A stretch of 64,000 nucleotides of DNA from Dichetophora obliterata (lineage: Eukaryota; Arthropoda; Insecta; Diptera; Sciomyzidae). Both the position numbers and the translations under genes were made by a program. This document shows positions 45,689 to 57,500 of the stretch, piece after piece (positions within the stretch are counted from its first letter, which is position 1; every line of letters begins with the position of its first letter). The DNA lies in contig OY986439.1 in NCBI GenBank assembly GCA_963920525.1, positions 44,565,193 through 44,629,192 on the forward strand, in the 5' to 3' direction. Below the pieces are notes generated by a model that worked only from the letters and a program-made list of their open reading frames with translations, had not been told where the DNA came from and did not search any database.

Positions 45689-46114
45689 GAAAAAAAAATT
45701 TTTAGCCATAACTTTTGATTGGAAAGAGTTATTGGGTAATTTTGTTACATATACCAAACTTTGATTTTCATGTCGTTTTTTTCTCATTCTTAGGTAACGA
45801 TGTTTTATGAGAAAGTCGTTGTACTGAAAATTTCTCCAATTTTGAAGAGTGAGTGAGTATTTTTGATGTCAAAATAACAAAAATATTTTAAAATTATATA
45901 CACAAAAATCTTCGATAAAAAAGTTTTGTAATAACAAAATTACCGTTAGTTGAAAAATTTCAGAGGGGGCGTGGCAAAAACTAAGTATATAACATTTTAA
46001 GTTGGGATGCACTTAATATGTGTACCTAGTTTGAGCGAAATCCGTTGAGCCGTTTAGATTTGTATAAAGGCCAAACAAACAAACAAACAGAAAATGAGTT
46101 TTATTACTATAGAT
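45689..46114 (+). repeat. Non-coding repeat unit 1, ending TTTTATTACTATAGAT
   Basis: The unit starts near TTTTTAGCCATAACTTTTGA and ends ATGAGTTTTATTACTATAGA. It contains AGAGGGGGCGTGGCAAA, a CCGTTGAGCCGTTTAGATT phrase and a CAAACAAACAAA run. Such phrases occur at the ends of several insect non-autonomous repeats. No coding or inverted ends are seen. Confidence 0.65.
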
Positions 46115-46119
46115 AATCA

Positions 46120-46963
46120 ATTGTATGAAAAAATAGATTTTTAGCCATAACTTTTGATTGGAAAGAGATATTGGGGTAATTTTTTCACATAAATTATTTT
46201 TGAGACTTGAATTTTTTGTAAAAAATATAAAAACAACATTTTGGAAAAAATAAATTTCGCGAAAAAAATCAAACCTTGTTGTTTTGATGACAAAAACAGT
46301 AAAATAATTTTTGCGCTTAGCTGGAAGAATTTTTGCAAATAAATGCTATGTCATATGAAAGGTAGCCAGATGTGCAATTTTTAATTGATTTCATTTTTAC
46401 AACAACAACAATTTTTGAGTCATTTTTTGAGTAAAAAGTCAATATTTTGGACCTCTTTTGACATAATCATAAAACATATATACACTGTTTTAACGGTACA
46501 GTTCAACCTATTTTTGTAAAGTGATTTTATTGAACTTTTGAACAAAAAAATTTGAATGAAATATATAAATGGACAGCGGAGATATTTGCATCGAAAGACC
46601 AAACTTTGATTTTCATGTCGTTTTTTTCTCATTCTTAGGTAACGATGTTTTATGAAAAAGTCGTTGTAATGAAAATTTCTCCAATTTTGAAGATATGTGA
46701 GTGTTTTTGATGTCAAAATAATAACAAATAATTTAAAAAATTAAATACACAAAAATCTCCGATACTAAAAAGTTTTATAATAACAAAATTACCGTTAGTT
46801 GAAAAATTTCAGAGGGGGCGTGGCAAAGACTAAGTATGTAAAATTTTAAGTTGGAATGCACTTAATATGTATACCTAGTATGAAAAAAATCCGTTGAGCT
46901 GTTTAGATTTGTATAAAGGCCAAACAAACAATCTAACAGAAAATGAGTTTTATTACTATAGAT
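46120..46963 (+). repeat. Non-coding repeat unit 2, tandem to unit 1, with extra 400 bp
   Basis: This repeats unit 1 in the same orientation: the first part 46120-46190 and the last part 46598-46963 match it closely. The stretch 46191-46597 has no counterpart in unit 1, so either unit 2 took an insertion or unit 1 lost this part. Confidence 0.65.
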
Positions 46964-47333
46964 GGCAAGAGCAAAACCAGTTTTTTTTGTTTAAAAATTG
47001 ACTTTGTCCATATGAACATAACAAAATAAAATTTTTTTGGTAATAATGTTAAACTTTAAAATTTTTTTAGTAAGAAAAACATCATAAAAATTTATTAACG
47101 TTGGTCAATATTTTTAAATAGGTTCACAAGCAAACCTTTAAATATATATTGATATATAAAAAAATTCGCTTTTTACACTTTCATTTTTTTTTTTGCCAAC
47201 AAATTAGTACAATTCCTTAAATATATGGTTATACGAAAAAATGGACCTATATCAATTTCATTTATGAACACTACATAATGGTAATAATAATAAATACAAG
47301 ACTCTTTTCACTATGCGTTCACATTTCTACTTA
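46964..47333. other. Spacer, no gene
   Basis: AT-rich; nothing recognised. Confidence 0.4.
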
Positions 47334-47435
47334 TTACACCGTGTTACACACATTCTGTCCTATGAACCAAATTTACTTTTTCGGAAAGGGGATAAAAAAT
47401 AAAAATACACGTGTATCGGCGATTTTCATGTACAC

Positions 47436-49482
47436 TAGAGCACCCATATATGCTTTTTTCTGATTTTCTTCGCTCCCCGTCCACTTTCCGTTAGATTGAG
47501 GCTAAAAAATAAGATTTGCAAAAAAAACTAGACTTCGGTAGTGGAAAAAACCCAGGCCCCCGGAGCTTTTATACCCAAAAACGGTCAAAAAATGGTGCAT
47601 GGCTTAACTACTCTATAACTCGTTAAATAACAGTTTTACGCTAGTACATTACGTAAACATTTTTATGCACAAGAAAACGACAAATATTTTTTTCATAAGC
47701 AATGTTGACCTTAGAATGACCTTTCATGGTGTTTTAAGGAGCCAAAGTCACAATTTAGAGGTTACTTTTTTTTGAACGCCCCTCGTAAATTTTTGGACCG
47801 AGATATTTCTGGACAATAAACACCACGTTATGGAGAATTATTGTAAATGAAGTTTCTTCCAAAGCTAACCATTTTTGAAAATATTGATTTTTAAAGTCGT
47901 GAGAGTGTTTTAAGTTTTTTCAAATCTGACTTTCTTCACTTTAAGCACATTTTCAGTTATTGAAGCAATATTATAATATTTTCAGATGGATGAATTAAAT
48001 TTGCTAATGTACTGCTAGGGCTTAATGAACCTGCTACTGGACACTATATTGCTAGTCTATGAAAACACATAACTCTGAAAAAAAATTATGAAAGAAAGAA
48101 ACATCATTTATAGTGTTGTAAATAATTTAATATAACGTAATTTTTTCAAGTTTTGAATTTTATGGGCGTAAGATTATTTGAAATATTTAATCAATTTTGA
48201 TTTTGAAAAATTTTTTGATGGCAGATCCTTGCAATGTTGCTCCATTGTATGCAGAATAAACTGTTTTTGCTCTTGGTGATGCGTTAATACAGCATTAAAT
48301 CGAGTTATAAGCGCTATTCCTCGTTCCGCAATATCATTTACCACTAATAAGTTTTTAACAATTGCTTTAAAAGTTACGTATCTTGCATTGTCCTCCCAAA
48401 TGGTAGGATCTGTTATCAAAAAATTTTTAGTTCCAATTGTAATTTGTTCATTTAAAATAGTATTGAAAAAGTAGTAGGTATTGTTAGTTACAAAGTCGCA
48501 TAATTCGACAGACATGACGTCCTCAATAGGCCACTGAGCTCTGATTGGTCTATCAGGATGACCTTTTTTGTTTAATTTATATACCATTCTCCGTTTCATT
48601 TCGATATCAACTTCATCAACGAAGAAAGCTAATGCTATGTTGGCTTCATTCAAGTACCATAGATGTTTACGTAGCTTCTTTTGCACTGCTTCTGCTATAT
48701 CTTTATCAATTTTTTTAAAACTCTCTAGTTCTTTATAAAGATTTAAATCATTAGATGGTGCTTTTGGTGCCACTTGACATAAAAACCAATTCTTTAAATA
48801 TATTCGAACCACAAATATACTGAATCTCCGAATATTGTTCAAAAGTAGAGCTGAAATTTTAATTTTTAGTATAAAGTGAAGAAATATTGCTTCAATAACC
48901 AAGAAATCAAGAAATATTGCTTCAAGTGAAGAATAATATTGCTTCAATAACTGAAAATGTGCTTGGAGTGAAGAAAGTCAGATTTGAAAAAACTTAAAAC
49001 ACTCTCACGACTTTAAAAATCAATATTTTCAAAAATGGTTAGCTTCGGAAGAAACTTCATTTACAATAATTCTCCATAACGTGGTGTTTATTGTCCAGAA
49101 ATATCTCGGTCCAAAAATTTACGAGGGGCGTTAAAAAAAAAGTAACCTCTAAATTGTGACTTTGGCTCCTTAAAACACCATGAAAGGTCATTCTAAGGTC
49201 AACATTGCTTATGAAAAAATATTTGTCGTTTTCTTGTGCATAAAAATGTTTACGTAATGTACTAGCGTAAAACTGTTATTTAACGAGTTATAGAGTAGTT
49301 AAGCCATGCACCATTTTTTGACCGTTTTTGGGTATAAAAGCTCCGGGGGCCTGGGTTTTTTCCACTACCGAAGTCTAGTTTTTTTTGCAAATCTTATTTT
49401 TTAGCCTCAATCTAACGGAAAATGGACGGGAAGCGAAGAAAATCAGAAAAAGGCATTTTCCATATATCTTGTGGGTGCTCTA
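47436..49482 (-). mobile_element. Nested element: 8-bp target duplication and 537/548-bp inverted arms
   Basis: ATGTACAC lies at 47428-47435 and again at 49483-49490. Between them, the element begins TAGAGCACCCA and ends TGGGTGCTCTA. Its arms, 47436-47972 and 48935-49482, are nearly identical in inverse over more than 530 bp (for example GGAGCTTTTATACCCAAAAA and GACCTTTCATGGTGTTTTAA). The central 960 bp hold one ORF on the minus strand. It sits inside the left terminal repeat of the element 47337-52140, whose repeat resumes exactly after the duplication. An 8-bp duplication and TAGAG-type ends suit hAT or P-like superfamilies. Arms this long are unusual for hAT. Confidence 0.85.
48174..48779 (-). 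CDS. Conserved protein of an uncharacterised arthropod family (C-terminal part)
   Basis: The open frame runs 48947-48174, but its first 55 or so residues come from the inverted arm and AT-rich sequence and do not look like protein. Similarity-type sequence starts near 48779 (QVAPKAPSNDL, then HLWYLNEANIALAFFVDEVD, KRRMVYKL, WEDNARYVTFKAIVKNLLVV). The C-terminus has NDIAERGIALITRFN and EEQKQF-like HHQEQKQFILHTMEQH. I recognise this pattern from hypothetical proteins repeated many times in arthropod genomes, but I know no function. Because it sits between long inverted arms, it is likely a mobile-element protein or its C-terminal exon. No zinc finger or complete DDE set is visible, so the copy is probably truncated. 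Confidence 0.55.
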   Translation of the reverse strand, partial: CQVAPKAPSNDLNLYKELESFKKIDKDIAEAVQKKLRKHLWYLNEANIALAFFVDEVDIEMKRRMVYKLNKKGHPDRPIRAQWPIEDVMSVELCDFVTNNTYYFFNTILNEQITIGTKNFLITDPTIWEDNARYVTFKAIVKNLLVVNDIAERGIALITRFNAVLTHHQEQKQFILHTMEQHCKDLPSKNFSKSKLIKYFK

Positions 49483-49557
49483 ATGTACACGTCAGAATTA
49501 TTTTTTTTAAGTTTGAAGTATATATTTTTTTTTAATGGTTATCGTTTTTTTAAGGTT

Positions 49558-51406
49558 TCAGTTCGTTAAAAAAACAATTTTTTTTATTACTTTTGTTTTA
49601 TAAATATAAAGAATTTTTACATTAAAAATTTTAATGTTTTTAAAGAAATTTAGGCCTTTTATTTTTGCGGTTGTAGTACAGTATTCGCCAAGCGTATGCG
49701 TAATGTCTTTTCCTTTAAAGCGCTTTTCAATAGCAGCAATGTCCTGATGGAACTTTTCGCCATGCTCATCGCTACAAGCTCCTAAATCATCAGGGAAAAA
49801 ATCTAGATGATTGTGAAGAAAATGGATCTTTAGCGACATTAAAATGCCCATTTCGACATATGCCGAAATCATTTCTGCGACAATATTTTTATAATTGCCA
49901 GCTCGTTTGTTGCCAAGAAACTGCTCAATAACGGCAACTGTACCTTTCCATGCACGTTGTTCGATAGCATTTAATTTTGATGAAAATTCAGAACTTGCAA
50001 TTATTTGTTTTATCTGCGGACCATTGAAAACACCTTAAATCAAAAAATCATTAAAAAACATAAAGTTACTAAATGTCTTCTTAAAAAAAATACCTGCATG
50101 AATCTTTGCGCCGCTCAATTTCGGGAAAATGTTGCGCAAAGTTGCAATGGCCTCGCCATCACGATCCAGTTTTTTAACAAAATTTGATACGAGACCGAGC
50201 TTAATGTGTAATGGAGGCAAAATGATTTGAGACGGCTGCACCAATGGTAGATTCTCTATACTTTCTACGCCTACTTTGTAGCATGTTCGCGGCTTCCACT
50301 TAAATTCAGTGTAATGTTCATCTCTTTTTCGACCTTCCCATGTACACAAAAAGCACTGGTGGGTTGGAAATCCACGCTTAACACCCATGAGTAAACCGAC
50401 CACTTTCAGATCGCAGCATATTTTCCAATTATGCTCTTTGTACTTTATCAACTGTAATATTAATTCCATGCCTTCGTATGTTTCCTTGAGGTTTGTGGCA
50501 TATGCGATCGGGACAGATGGATGTGTGTTGCCGATATGAAGCAGCACGACTTTAAGGCTGATGACCGATGGATCGATGAAAAGTCGCAACTCCTCTGAAA
50601 TATGTGACTAACTGATTTTTGCAAACAGCGAATCAATGTCACAACAATAAGCCAAGTTTTTTCCCGATCTTCGTGCAATCTAAAAAATTGGTCATATGGA
50701 ATAGTGCTACCTCGATCACGAGCGGCTGTTATTTTAAAATCAGCCGCCACTATATTCCACTGCTTAAAGCGTGATGCAAAGAGTTCTGCTGTTCTCCTCG
50801 ACAAATTTCCGTCTCGTACGAGGTCATTGAAGTCGGCTTGCGTTATAAAATGCGGCACTGCAGTCCCAATTTCACTGGGTGTTGCCACAAATTCCGATAC
50901 TTGTGGACTCTCGCATCTCGCATTCGATGGAAGAAAAGTTGATAGCAGTTTTGGTACAACTGTTGATTCTTCATCGCTTATTTCGGGAACATTATCAAAA
51001 ATCTCCACTGAAGCCGCTACACGGTCTTCTGGTGAGTATAGAACTGCTGGAACTACCGATTCTACATTAGCGTAGCGAATTTTGTTGCGGTGAATGTATT
51101 GGTACCCTTTTGTTTGAGCAAAAGTTACACAAAATTAGCACAATTCATTGCAGTGCTCCGTGCGTGGTAGCTAAATTGTTGGTACAGCGTACTTTATTGT
51201 TGACCTTCCATCAGTAAACTTTCAAACAAATTTCTGCAGCAATAGTCGCACACGACTTCCGGAGTATACCACAAGTAAGGAACATAAGCAGTCTTAAATA
51301 TTTTCTGAAACGAATTCACCACTGTTTTAGTAATATTTTTGAAATTTTTACTTGGTGCGAATAAGCCACAAACGTAACAAAAGTTATTTCGCGTCGGACA
51401 CTGCAT
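49558..51406 (-). pseudogene. Putative DDE transposase of an unnamed metazoan family, three exons, two lesions
   Basis: Exon 1 (51406 to about 51203) encodes a zinc-type module: FCYVCG, then TPEVVCDYC. Exon 2 (about 51110 to 50090) begins YQYIHRNKIRY and carries FITQADFNDLVRDGNLSRR, LFIDPSVISLKVVLLHIGN, CCDLKVVGLL, CFLCTWEGRKRDEHY and LPPLHIKLGL. Exon 3 (about 50035 to 49558) has GPQIKQII, SLKIHFLHNHLDFFPDDLG and DEHGEKFHQDIAAIEKR. Intron 2 (about 50036-50089, GTATTT donor, TTTAAG acceptor) joins in frame. The residues D (FID), D (CDLK) and the D/E/H of DEHGEKFHQD could form a DDE-type site; this is inference. The family is common in arthropods and other animals, usually unnamed. Lesions: a frameshift at the A run near 50670 and a TAG near 50607. 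Confidence 0.7.
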
Positions 51407-51490
51407 TTTTTTCAGATGAAATATATAGAAATACGTTTTCGCACAACAGAACTGAAAACAATATTGCAATTCCTTATTTCATCTGTCAGA

Positions 51491-51631
51491 AGGGGCCCTC
51501 AAACGATACTACATGTCCATCCGACCTGTCAAGTCATCACACATGTAGTATCGTTCGTGTGCAAGAAATCAAGGCGGATGGACATGTCCGATGGAAGTTG
51601 GATGGACATGTAGTATCGTTTGAGGGCCCCT
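51491..51631. mobile_element. 141-bp palindromic MITE, 3-bp AGA flanks
   Basis: AGGGGCCCTCAAACGATACT at the left is matched by its inverse at the right (AGTATCGTTTGAGGGCCCCT), and pairing continues through ACATGTCCATCC. AGA flanks both sides (51488-51490, 51632-51634). An inner copy of CATGTAGTATCGTT lies near 51542-51555. It is inserted in the 5' flank of the transposase gene within the larger element. Confidence 0.75.
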
Positions 51632-52143
51632 AGACCAGTTGTAAGTGTTGTAAAAGTCAAAAACTGTTTAGTGTTAGAAGGTTACTATTGATTAACTACA
51701 ACTATATCGAGTAGGATGGGTCAAAAAACATTTTTTTTCCTAACGCTTTAGTAGTTTAAAAATTTGGAGTCCCTTCAAGTTATGCTAAGAAAAGTGAAAA
51801 AAATATTTTTTTTTTCAAAAATCATAAAAATTTGGGGAAAATCTGAGAATTGATAAAAATTGTTTTTAAAAAATTTGACGTGCTACAGACATTTCCACGA
51901 GTCAGCCTGCAAAAAATTAGCTCGATTAAATTAAATTAAATTAGGGTTAAATTAGGGTTAAAAATCGGTCCAAAGGCTTCCACACAGGCCACTACGAGCT
52001 TTATACTTCAAACTTAAAAAAAAATTCTGACGTGTACATGAAAATCGACGATACTCTTGTATTTTTATTTTTTCCCCTCTTTCCGAATATGTGCATTTGG
52101 TTCATAGGACAGAAAAAAATTTATTTCTTGTAACACCGTGTTA

Positions 52144-54139
52144 TATATAAATATCTAAATTTTTAATTAAACTTAACGCCACTTTTTTATAATTCGATTA
52201 AATAGAAAGACGACGTAAATTTATTGCTTTAAATATATCATCGGAAATGTTTCATCGAGTTTAATGCATCTCAATGCACTAGGTTCTTTTGGTGCTTTAT
52301 GGCAACAAATTAGAAAAAAGTTATCTAAGCCTTTTCTACTTATATAGTAATCAACTTTCCTTACTATAAATCCAAGTGGTTGAAACAATGAGAACAGTTT
52401 GGGAACCACTGTGTCCATGAAAGTTTGAGAATAAGTGCAATTAAAGAATCCAGCGATAATTAAAATTAACAAACATAAGCCGTAGAAGAGATTTTAGAAC
52501 TTTTTGGACTTCAGATTTTCTTTATAGTTTTGCCTCCTTGTCATTAAGCAATTCCTGCAAGAATTCCAAACTAAAGCGAATAAGGTTAAAAGTTTTACTT
52601 TTTGCTAGCAATTAGATTCGCTTCCAACTTTATTAAACTCAACTCTTCCATTTCAAGTGCGCAGGAAAGTTCGCGAAAATATATGTAAAAAGAAATCATA
52701 ACCATAAAGCAAAATATCAAGAAAGAAAAAAGACATTCATCATAGCTACCAACAGTTGTGGAGTAGTCAAAAATAGAAGCAAGCAGATGCCCCACCAGCA
52801 ACAAACTTCAGCACTCGGTCACACGATACCGAATCACGAAACACTTGTTGCGTTCAGACCAGCAGCAAAATCCTTGACAACAGCAGAGCACAGCAGAAGC
52901 AACGAAGCAAGCAGCTAAGTCAGCAAAAGTCATCCTTCTGCCTCACACTACGGCCATCCTCTCTTCTTTTTCTCTCTGTCTCTGTATATTCGACCTTCTT
53001 GTTCCACTGAATTGATGGTGGCAAGTGTCAAATACGGTTTGGCACGCACCATGAACTTTTATTTTTGTCCTCTTCTTTTTTTTTAAATTTCTGCTTTTCA
53101 CGAGGTTCAAGTGGCTCTCAACGGAAAAGTCTTAATTTAAATGAGGTGAACAGAGCAGTCTTAGTTCAGGGCGGTAACTAAGAGATTCCATGATGAATGG
53201 GTGACTTGGTCGGTTGGACATTGCGAGTGGACATGACTGAGAGTGGTAAGTGAGAATGATGTCCTGCCAACCAAGGTATCTGAATTAATTAAGTAATTAG
53301 ACAAAATATTTAATAAAAGTGAAACAAAAATTTTTTAGGAAAAATAGTTCAAAAATAATGACTGTGATTTAAATTAGAATTGAGTGTAATGCGTGGCGAT
53401 GAAAGTTTATTTGAAGCTGAGTGGTTAGAATTGCACGAGTTGTCAGGTGGGCAGCAATTTAAATAGATTCCAGGAAGCGAACAAAAATAAATAGCTATAA
53501 GGAGAAACTTGTGGGAAATGAGATAGAAAGCGATAGAGAGAGAGAGAGAGAGAGAAATAGAGTGAACGATATAGATTTAAATTTCTCTTGTTTTAAAGTT
53601 TTAAATTTGAAGTGTAGTATTCATTACTTTGGCTATGAATTATAAATTCATTAAAAACTACTCAGTCGAACATAATTTTTGCAACAGAGTTTTCGTGGTA
53701 TATTTGGGGAAAAAGACGCAAAGATGACTTTTTTATTGAAACATTTTCTGGTGTGTTAAAACAAGGGTTTTGTTTTCATTGCACTGAAATTTTATATGCG
53801 AATTGTAGGAACAAAACAAGGGTAAAAAGTAGCGGAAAATACTTCCTTGTCTTATTAACACCAAATTAGTTATAATTTGCCTTACAAGAAAATAACCACA
53901 GTTTTACAGTTACTTAAATCATATCTGGTGTAAGCAAAAGTTTTTTGCGGCTGTTCAAACGGTCGTTAAAACTTTTATATTTGGTTAAGAAGTATTTGAG
54001 ATATAAATTTTTGGAAAAATCGATTTACGATATTTTTTCCTTTAAATTAAGGTTTTTAATTCCGTCTGCTCCATGCAAAATTTTACCCAAATCGGAGATT
54101 GTCATTTCGTAAGGCCGGTACGTTCAAAATGGAATTGCT
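52144..54139. other. Intergenic, with a GA microsatellite
   Basis: No gene recognised. (GA)n lies at about 53533-53557. The CAGCAG/AACAACAG-rich stretch 52780-52930 followed by a TC-rich segment could be transcribed 5' UTR-like sequence, but I see no exon. Confidence 0.35.
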
Positions 54140-54470
54140 GTATAAAACAACTTGTAACGTTCAACAAAGACGCTTCGCAACTAATCACTGAGGAAACCTA
54201 AAAGAGATTTATTTGCCACTTATGTCGGAGAATCACTGAAAACCCCTTTTGCCGACTTATGTGCGACTCTTCCCGCGAATCACTAAAGACTTCCCTTGGC
54301 GATTCGTTGGAGACTCTTCCGGGTTCATCGCTTTTTTGGCCACAGGTGCTTACAGTGGGCGATAGCCAGATGACTCCCAAAGAAGCTCGCCGACGATTGT
54401 CACATCTTCCAAGCGATTCGCTGGTTCTGCGATTCTGAGCGATTCTGAGGCGATTGCAAATGTTTGCAGG
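54140..54470. repeat. Degenerate tandem repeat (GCGACTCTTCC / GAATCACTAAAGAC units)
   Basis: Units of about 40-50 bp containing GAATCACTRAARACYYC and GCGAYTCKT recur roughly five times between 54180 and 54430. The GC content is higher than in the neighbours. It is non-coding as far as I can see. Confidence 0.45.
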
Positions 54471-54539
54471 GTAGTGACTTAAAATGTTTGTTGAATATAT
54501 ATGGTCGGTTTGGTTGGTTTAAATGGTGATGCTACATAC

Positions 54540-57500
54540 TAGAAGGATCCAAGTAGCTCTGGTGAGCCGTTTTAATATCAAAACCTCGCCCACCTGTAAG
54601 TAAGTGTGTATTGCACTGTTAGCTTATAACTATTCAGTGAAGTTGATAATCGTTAAAAGGATGGTGATTTTTGCTGCTAAGAGATCCTTAAGACTACTAA
54701 AGAAGGGCTTGCCCAGCGCACTTAGTTAAGACCTGGCCAGGGCCGGGTAGGTGCAAAGGAGGTGTGTCAGTGCTTCCTTTTCATTTGGGTAATTGCAGCT
54801 GCAACAGTAGGTGCTGAAGGGGAGTCCGATTTTTTCCAAACGAAATGTACCCATCGATGCGCCAGTGACCCGTAATAATAGCCGTGATTCTGGCTACATA
54901 ATTCCGTGTTCTATATCACTCCTGAGTTCTGAATAGGTGGTAATGAGGCCATAATTTTCTTGATGTGTTGCAGGTTGGCAAACCTCTCCATCTACAACCG
55001 TCTAAGGCAAAGTAGTAAGAGTTAATTCTCCCTTAAGGGTGTTCAGTGGAACTTCGACTGGTTCTGCTCTTGAAAAGTCAAGGGAGAAACCCCACCTAGA
55101 CAGTTAAACCACCTTTTTCTTACCATATGTGTTCCTATGGCCAAGAAGCCAGATTATGATAATGTTAAGCTGGTGACTTAGTCGGGCCAGCTCATTCTTA
55201 CACTGCCTTACCATTTTAGAGTTGGTACTGATCGCAGCTAAGACTTTCATGGTTATCCGTCAGAATTGGTTTTGGGTTTGAGATGATTGGCTTTGGCTCT
55301 ACTTAAGGCGCGAGAAGCTTATCTTATCGCTAAAAGTGCGCTGCCGGCTGAGTTTGGTAGACAAAAAGCTTCCGCTGCCCCAAATTTTCTCAAAGTATAT
55401 GCTAGCTCCCACTCCGAACTCCATCTTGGAGCCGCCAGTATAGAGGGACACATGGAATCCTAAAAGGGTCCCCAATTGTGCCACTCTACCCTGGTGGCGA
55501 ACTTGGTCGTAAAAGATTTCGTGAAGTTAAGTTTGGGAGTGTCATAGTCCGTGTTGCTAGGAACCAGTTCCAAAAATAGTAGATTTAGAATGTTGCTGAG
55601 TCCATATGACCTATTCTACCAGTTGTAGGACTCTCTGAGTCTGAATGCACTGTTTCTTGCTGTAAGCTTAATGTGTAGATATATAGGAAGTATGTCAAGA
55701 CGTTGAGTGAAAATATCCGCTGTGATGATCCTGTAGAGATTTGCTGTGTTGTCTGCTTTGTTCGGTGCAGGTCACCATACTAGTGCACCATATGACAGGA
55801 TAGGATGCACTACTGCTGTGTTTACCCATAAGAATATTTTCGGTTGAAGACTGCATTTTCTGCCAAAAGTATCTTTGTAGGCGTAGAAGGCTATGCAGGC
55901 CTTTTTGACTCTTTGGTCGATGTTGCTTTTAAAGCTGAGCCTAGAATCGTCAGTAACTCTTAGATATTTTGCGCTGATGAATAAGGAAAGAGTTTGGTTG
56001 TTTGGCTTTGGATGGAAAAATTGGGACACTTTCGTTTTTGTAGTGAATATAATCAGTTCGGTCTTTTTAGGGTTAAATTCTAGGCAGCACCTGGCAGCCC
56101 AGAGACTAAGTTTTTCAAAAGTTGCCTCCATTAGCTCAGTGAGTGTAGAAGGAAATATTCCTGTCACCATTACAATCAAGCCTTCCGTATAAGCCATCAC
56201 TTTGACCACATTGCAATTTAATGTGCTAAGAACTTCGTACATGGCGTTGAGCCAGAGTAGGGGAGATCATTCCTCCCTAATGACAAATCTTATAAGTTGA
56301 CAACCACCAAGGTCTGCCTGGATTATTCTGTTACTGAGCATTGAGACTATCCAGTTTCTCACCGATGTTTTCACACCAAAATTGTCCAGAGAAACAAGAA
56401 GTGCCTTATTGTGAAGATTTTTAAATGCACCTTCTATGTATAAGAAGGCCGCAAGAGTGTATTGCTTAAAGAAGATAGATCTTGCAATAGAAGTTATAAC
56501 CTCGTGTAAGGAGATATCTGTGGATCTGCCCTTAACCCGAATCACCCTGAGTAAATTTTTTTTAAATTTTCAGAATGACCTGTTAACGCAAATACAAAAT
56601 GGTTGAAGCTAAAATAAGCCCATTTTAAGTGTTTGTGTTTGCGTTGCCATATGGCAACGACAGGGTGTTTCGGGTTAAGGTATGCATGCTGGGCGTTGCA
56701 TATGTTAGTATCATCTAGAACTTCCCTAAGATGAATATCAAGTATATGTTCTAGGGTTTTCAGTACAAATGATGTGACGCTTATTGGTCTGAAATAATTG
56801 TATATTTTATGACCCCTCTACTTTCGGTATAAATATTACCATTACCCTTCTCCAGCTCCTTGGATTGCAGTTAAGGCAGAAGCAATTTTTGAAGATAGAG
56901 ACTAGGAAATGTGCAACTACATCTTGTAGTTTTCGCAAAATTATTGGAATGTCATCGGGGACTGCAAATTTGTATGGAAAGAAGCTATTTATGGCCCAGG
57001 TAATAATATCCTTTGATAAAAAGGTACCAGTAAGAACAGCAACAATGATTCTAAACCTATGGTCTCATTGCAGCTGTTCCTGCAACCTGGGAAGTGCGTG
57101 TTGAGTAGGTGCTTCAGTGATTCATTGGTAGATTCTATCCACGTACCATCTTCTTTCCTAACGAAAGAGGGACTGGTGCTCTCTGTTATAGTTCTGCCCA
57201 GACCCGATTCTTTTCTGACACTTATTTCAAAGCTTCTATGATCAAAACTTTTAAATTTTAAACTTTGAATTGCACAGTATGGAAAGAAATGTGTGGGACA
57301 ATTTTATTCGGCGCAGTCCTTATTATCGATTGCTTGGGATATTTCAGCCAAAAATGCTTTTTTGCATCTCAAATTGCTATCTTGTAAGTTTTGAGAATGT
57401 CTTTATATGGTTGCTAAAGACGCTGTTTAGGACACGAGTTGAAAAATTCTAATTACACTCTTCCTAAGGTCGGAGAGTTTTTTGCTCCAACATGGAGGAA

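Larger units (their letters stand above)
47337..52140 (-). mobile_element. DDE-type DNA transposon with CACCGTG ends and TTA flanks (CMC-like?)
   Basis: The left end CACCGTGTTACA and the inverse of the right end CACGGTGTTACA start terminal repeats of about 140 bp. Shared blocks are TTCTGTCCTATGAACCAAAT, TAAAAATACA and CGATTTTCATGTACAC, then AGTTTGAAGTATA beyond the nested insertion. TTA lies outside both ends (47334-47336, 52141-52143). Without the nested 2,055 bp the element is about 2.75 kb. It carries one minus-strand gene (51406-49558). CAC-type ends and a 2-4 bp target fit the CACTA/Mirage/Chapaev group; that placement is inference. Confidence 0.7.

Noticed and set aside
48780..48947. 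First 55 or so residues of the open frame in the nested element
   Set aside because: They translate inverted-arm sequence and short direct repeats (ATATTGCTTCAA) and look like chance hydrophobic coding, so I started the protein-like part near 48779.
47436..49482. LTR retrotransposon
   Set aside because: The long repeats are inverted, not direct, and the flanks carry an 8-bp duplication with TAGAG ends.
53533..53557. GAGA-factor regulatory site
   Set aside because: It is a simple GA microsatellite with no promoter or gene beside it that I can identify.
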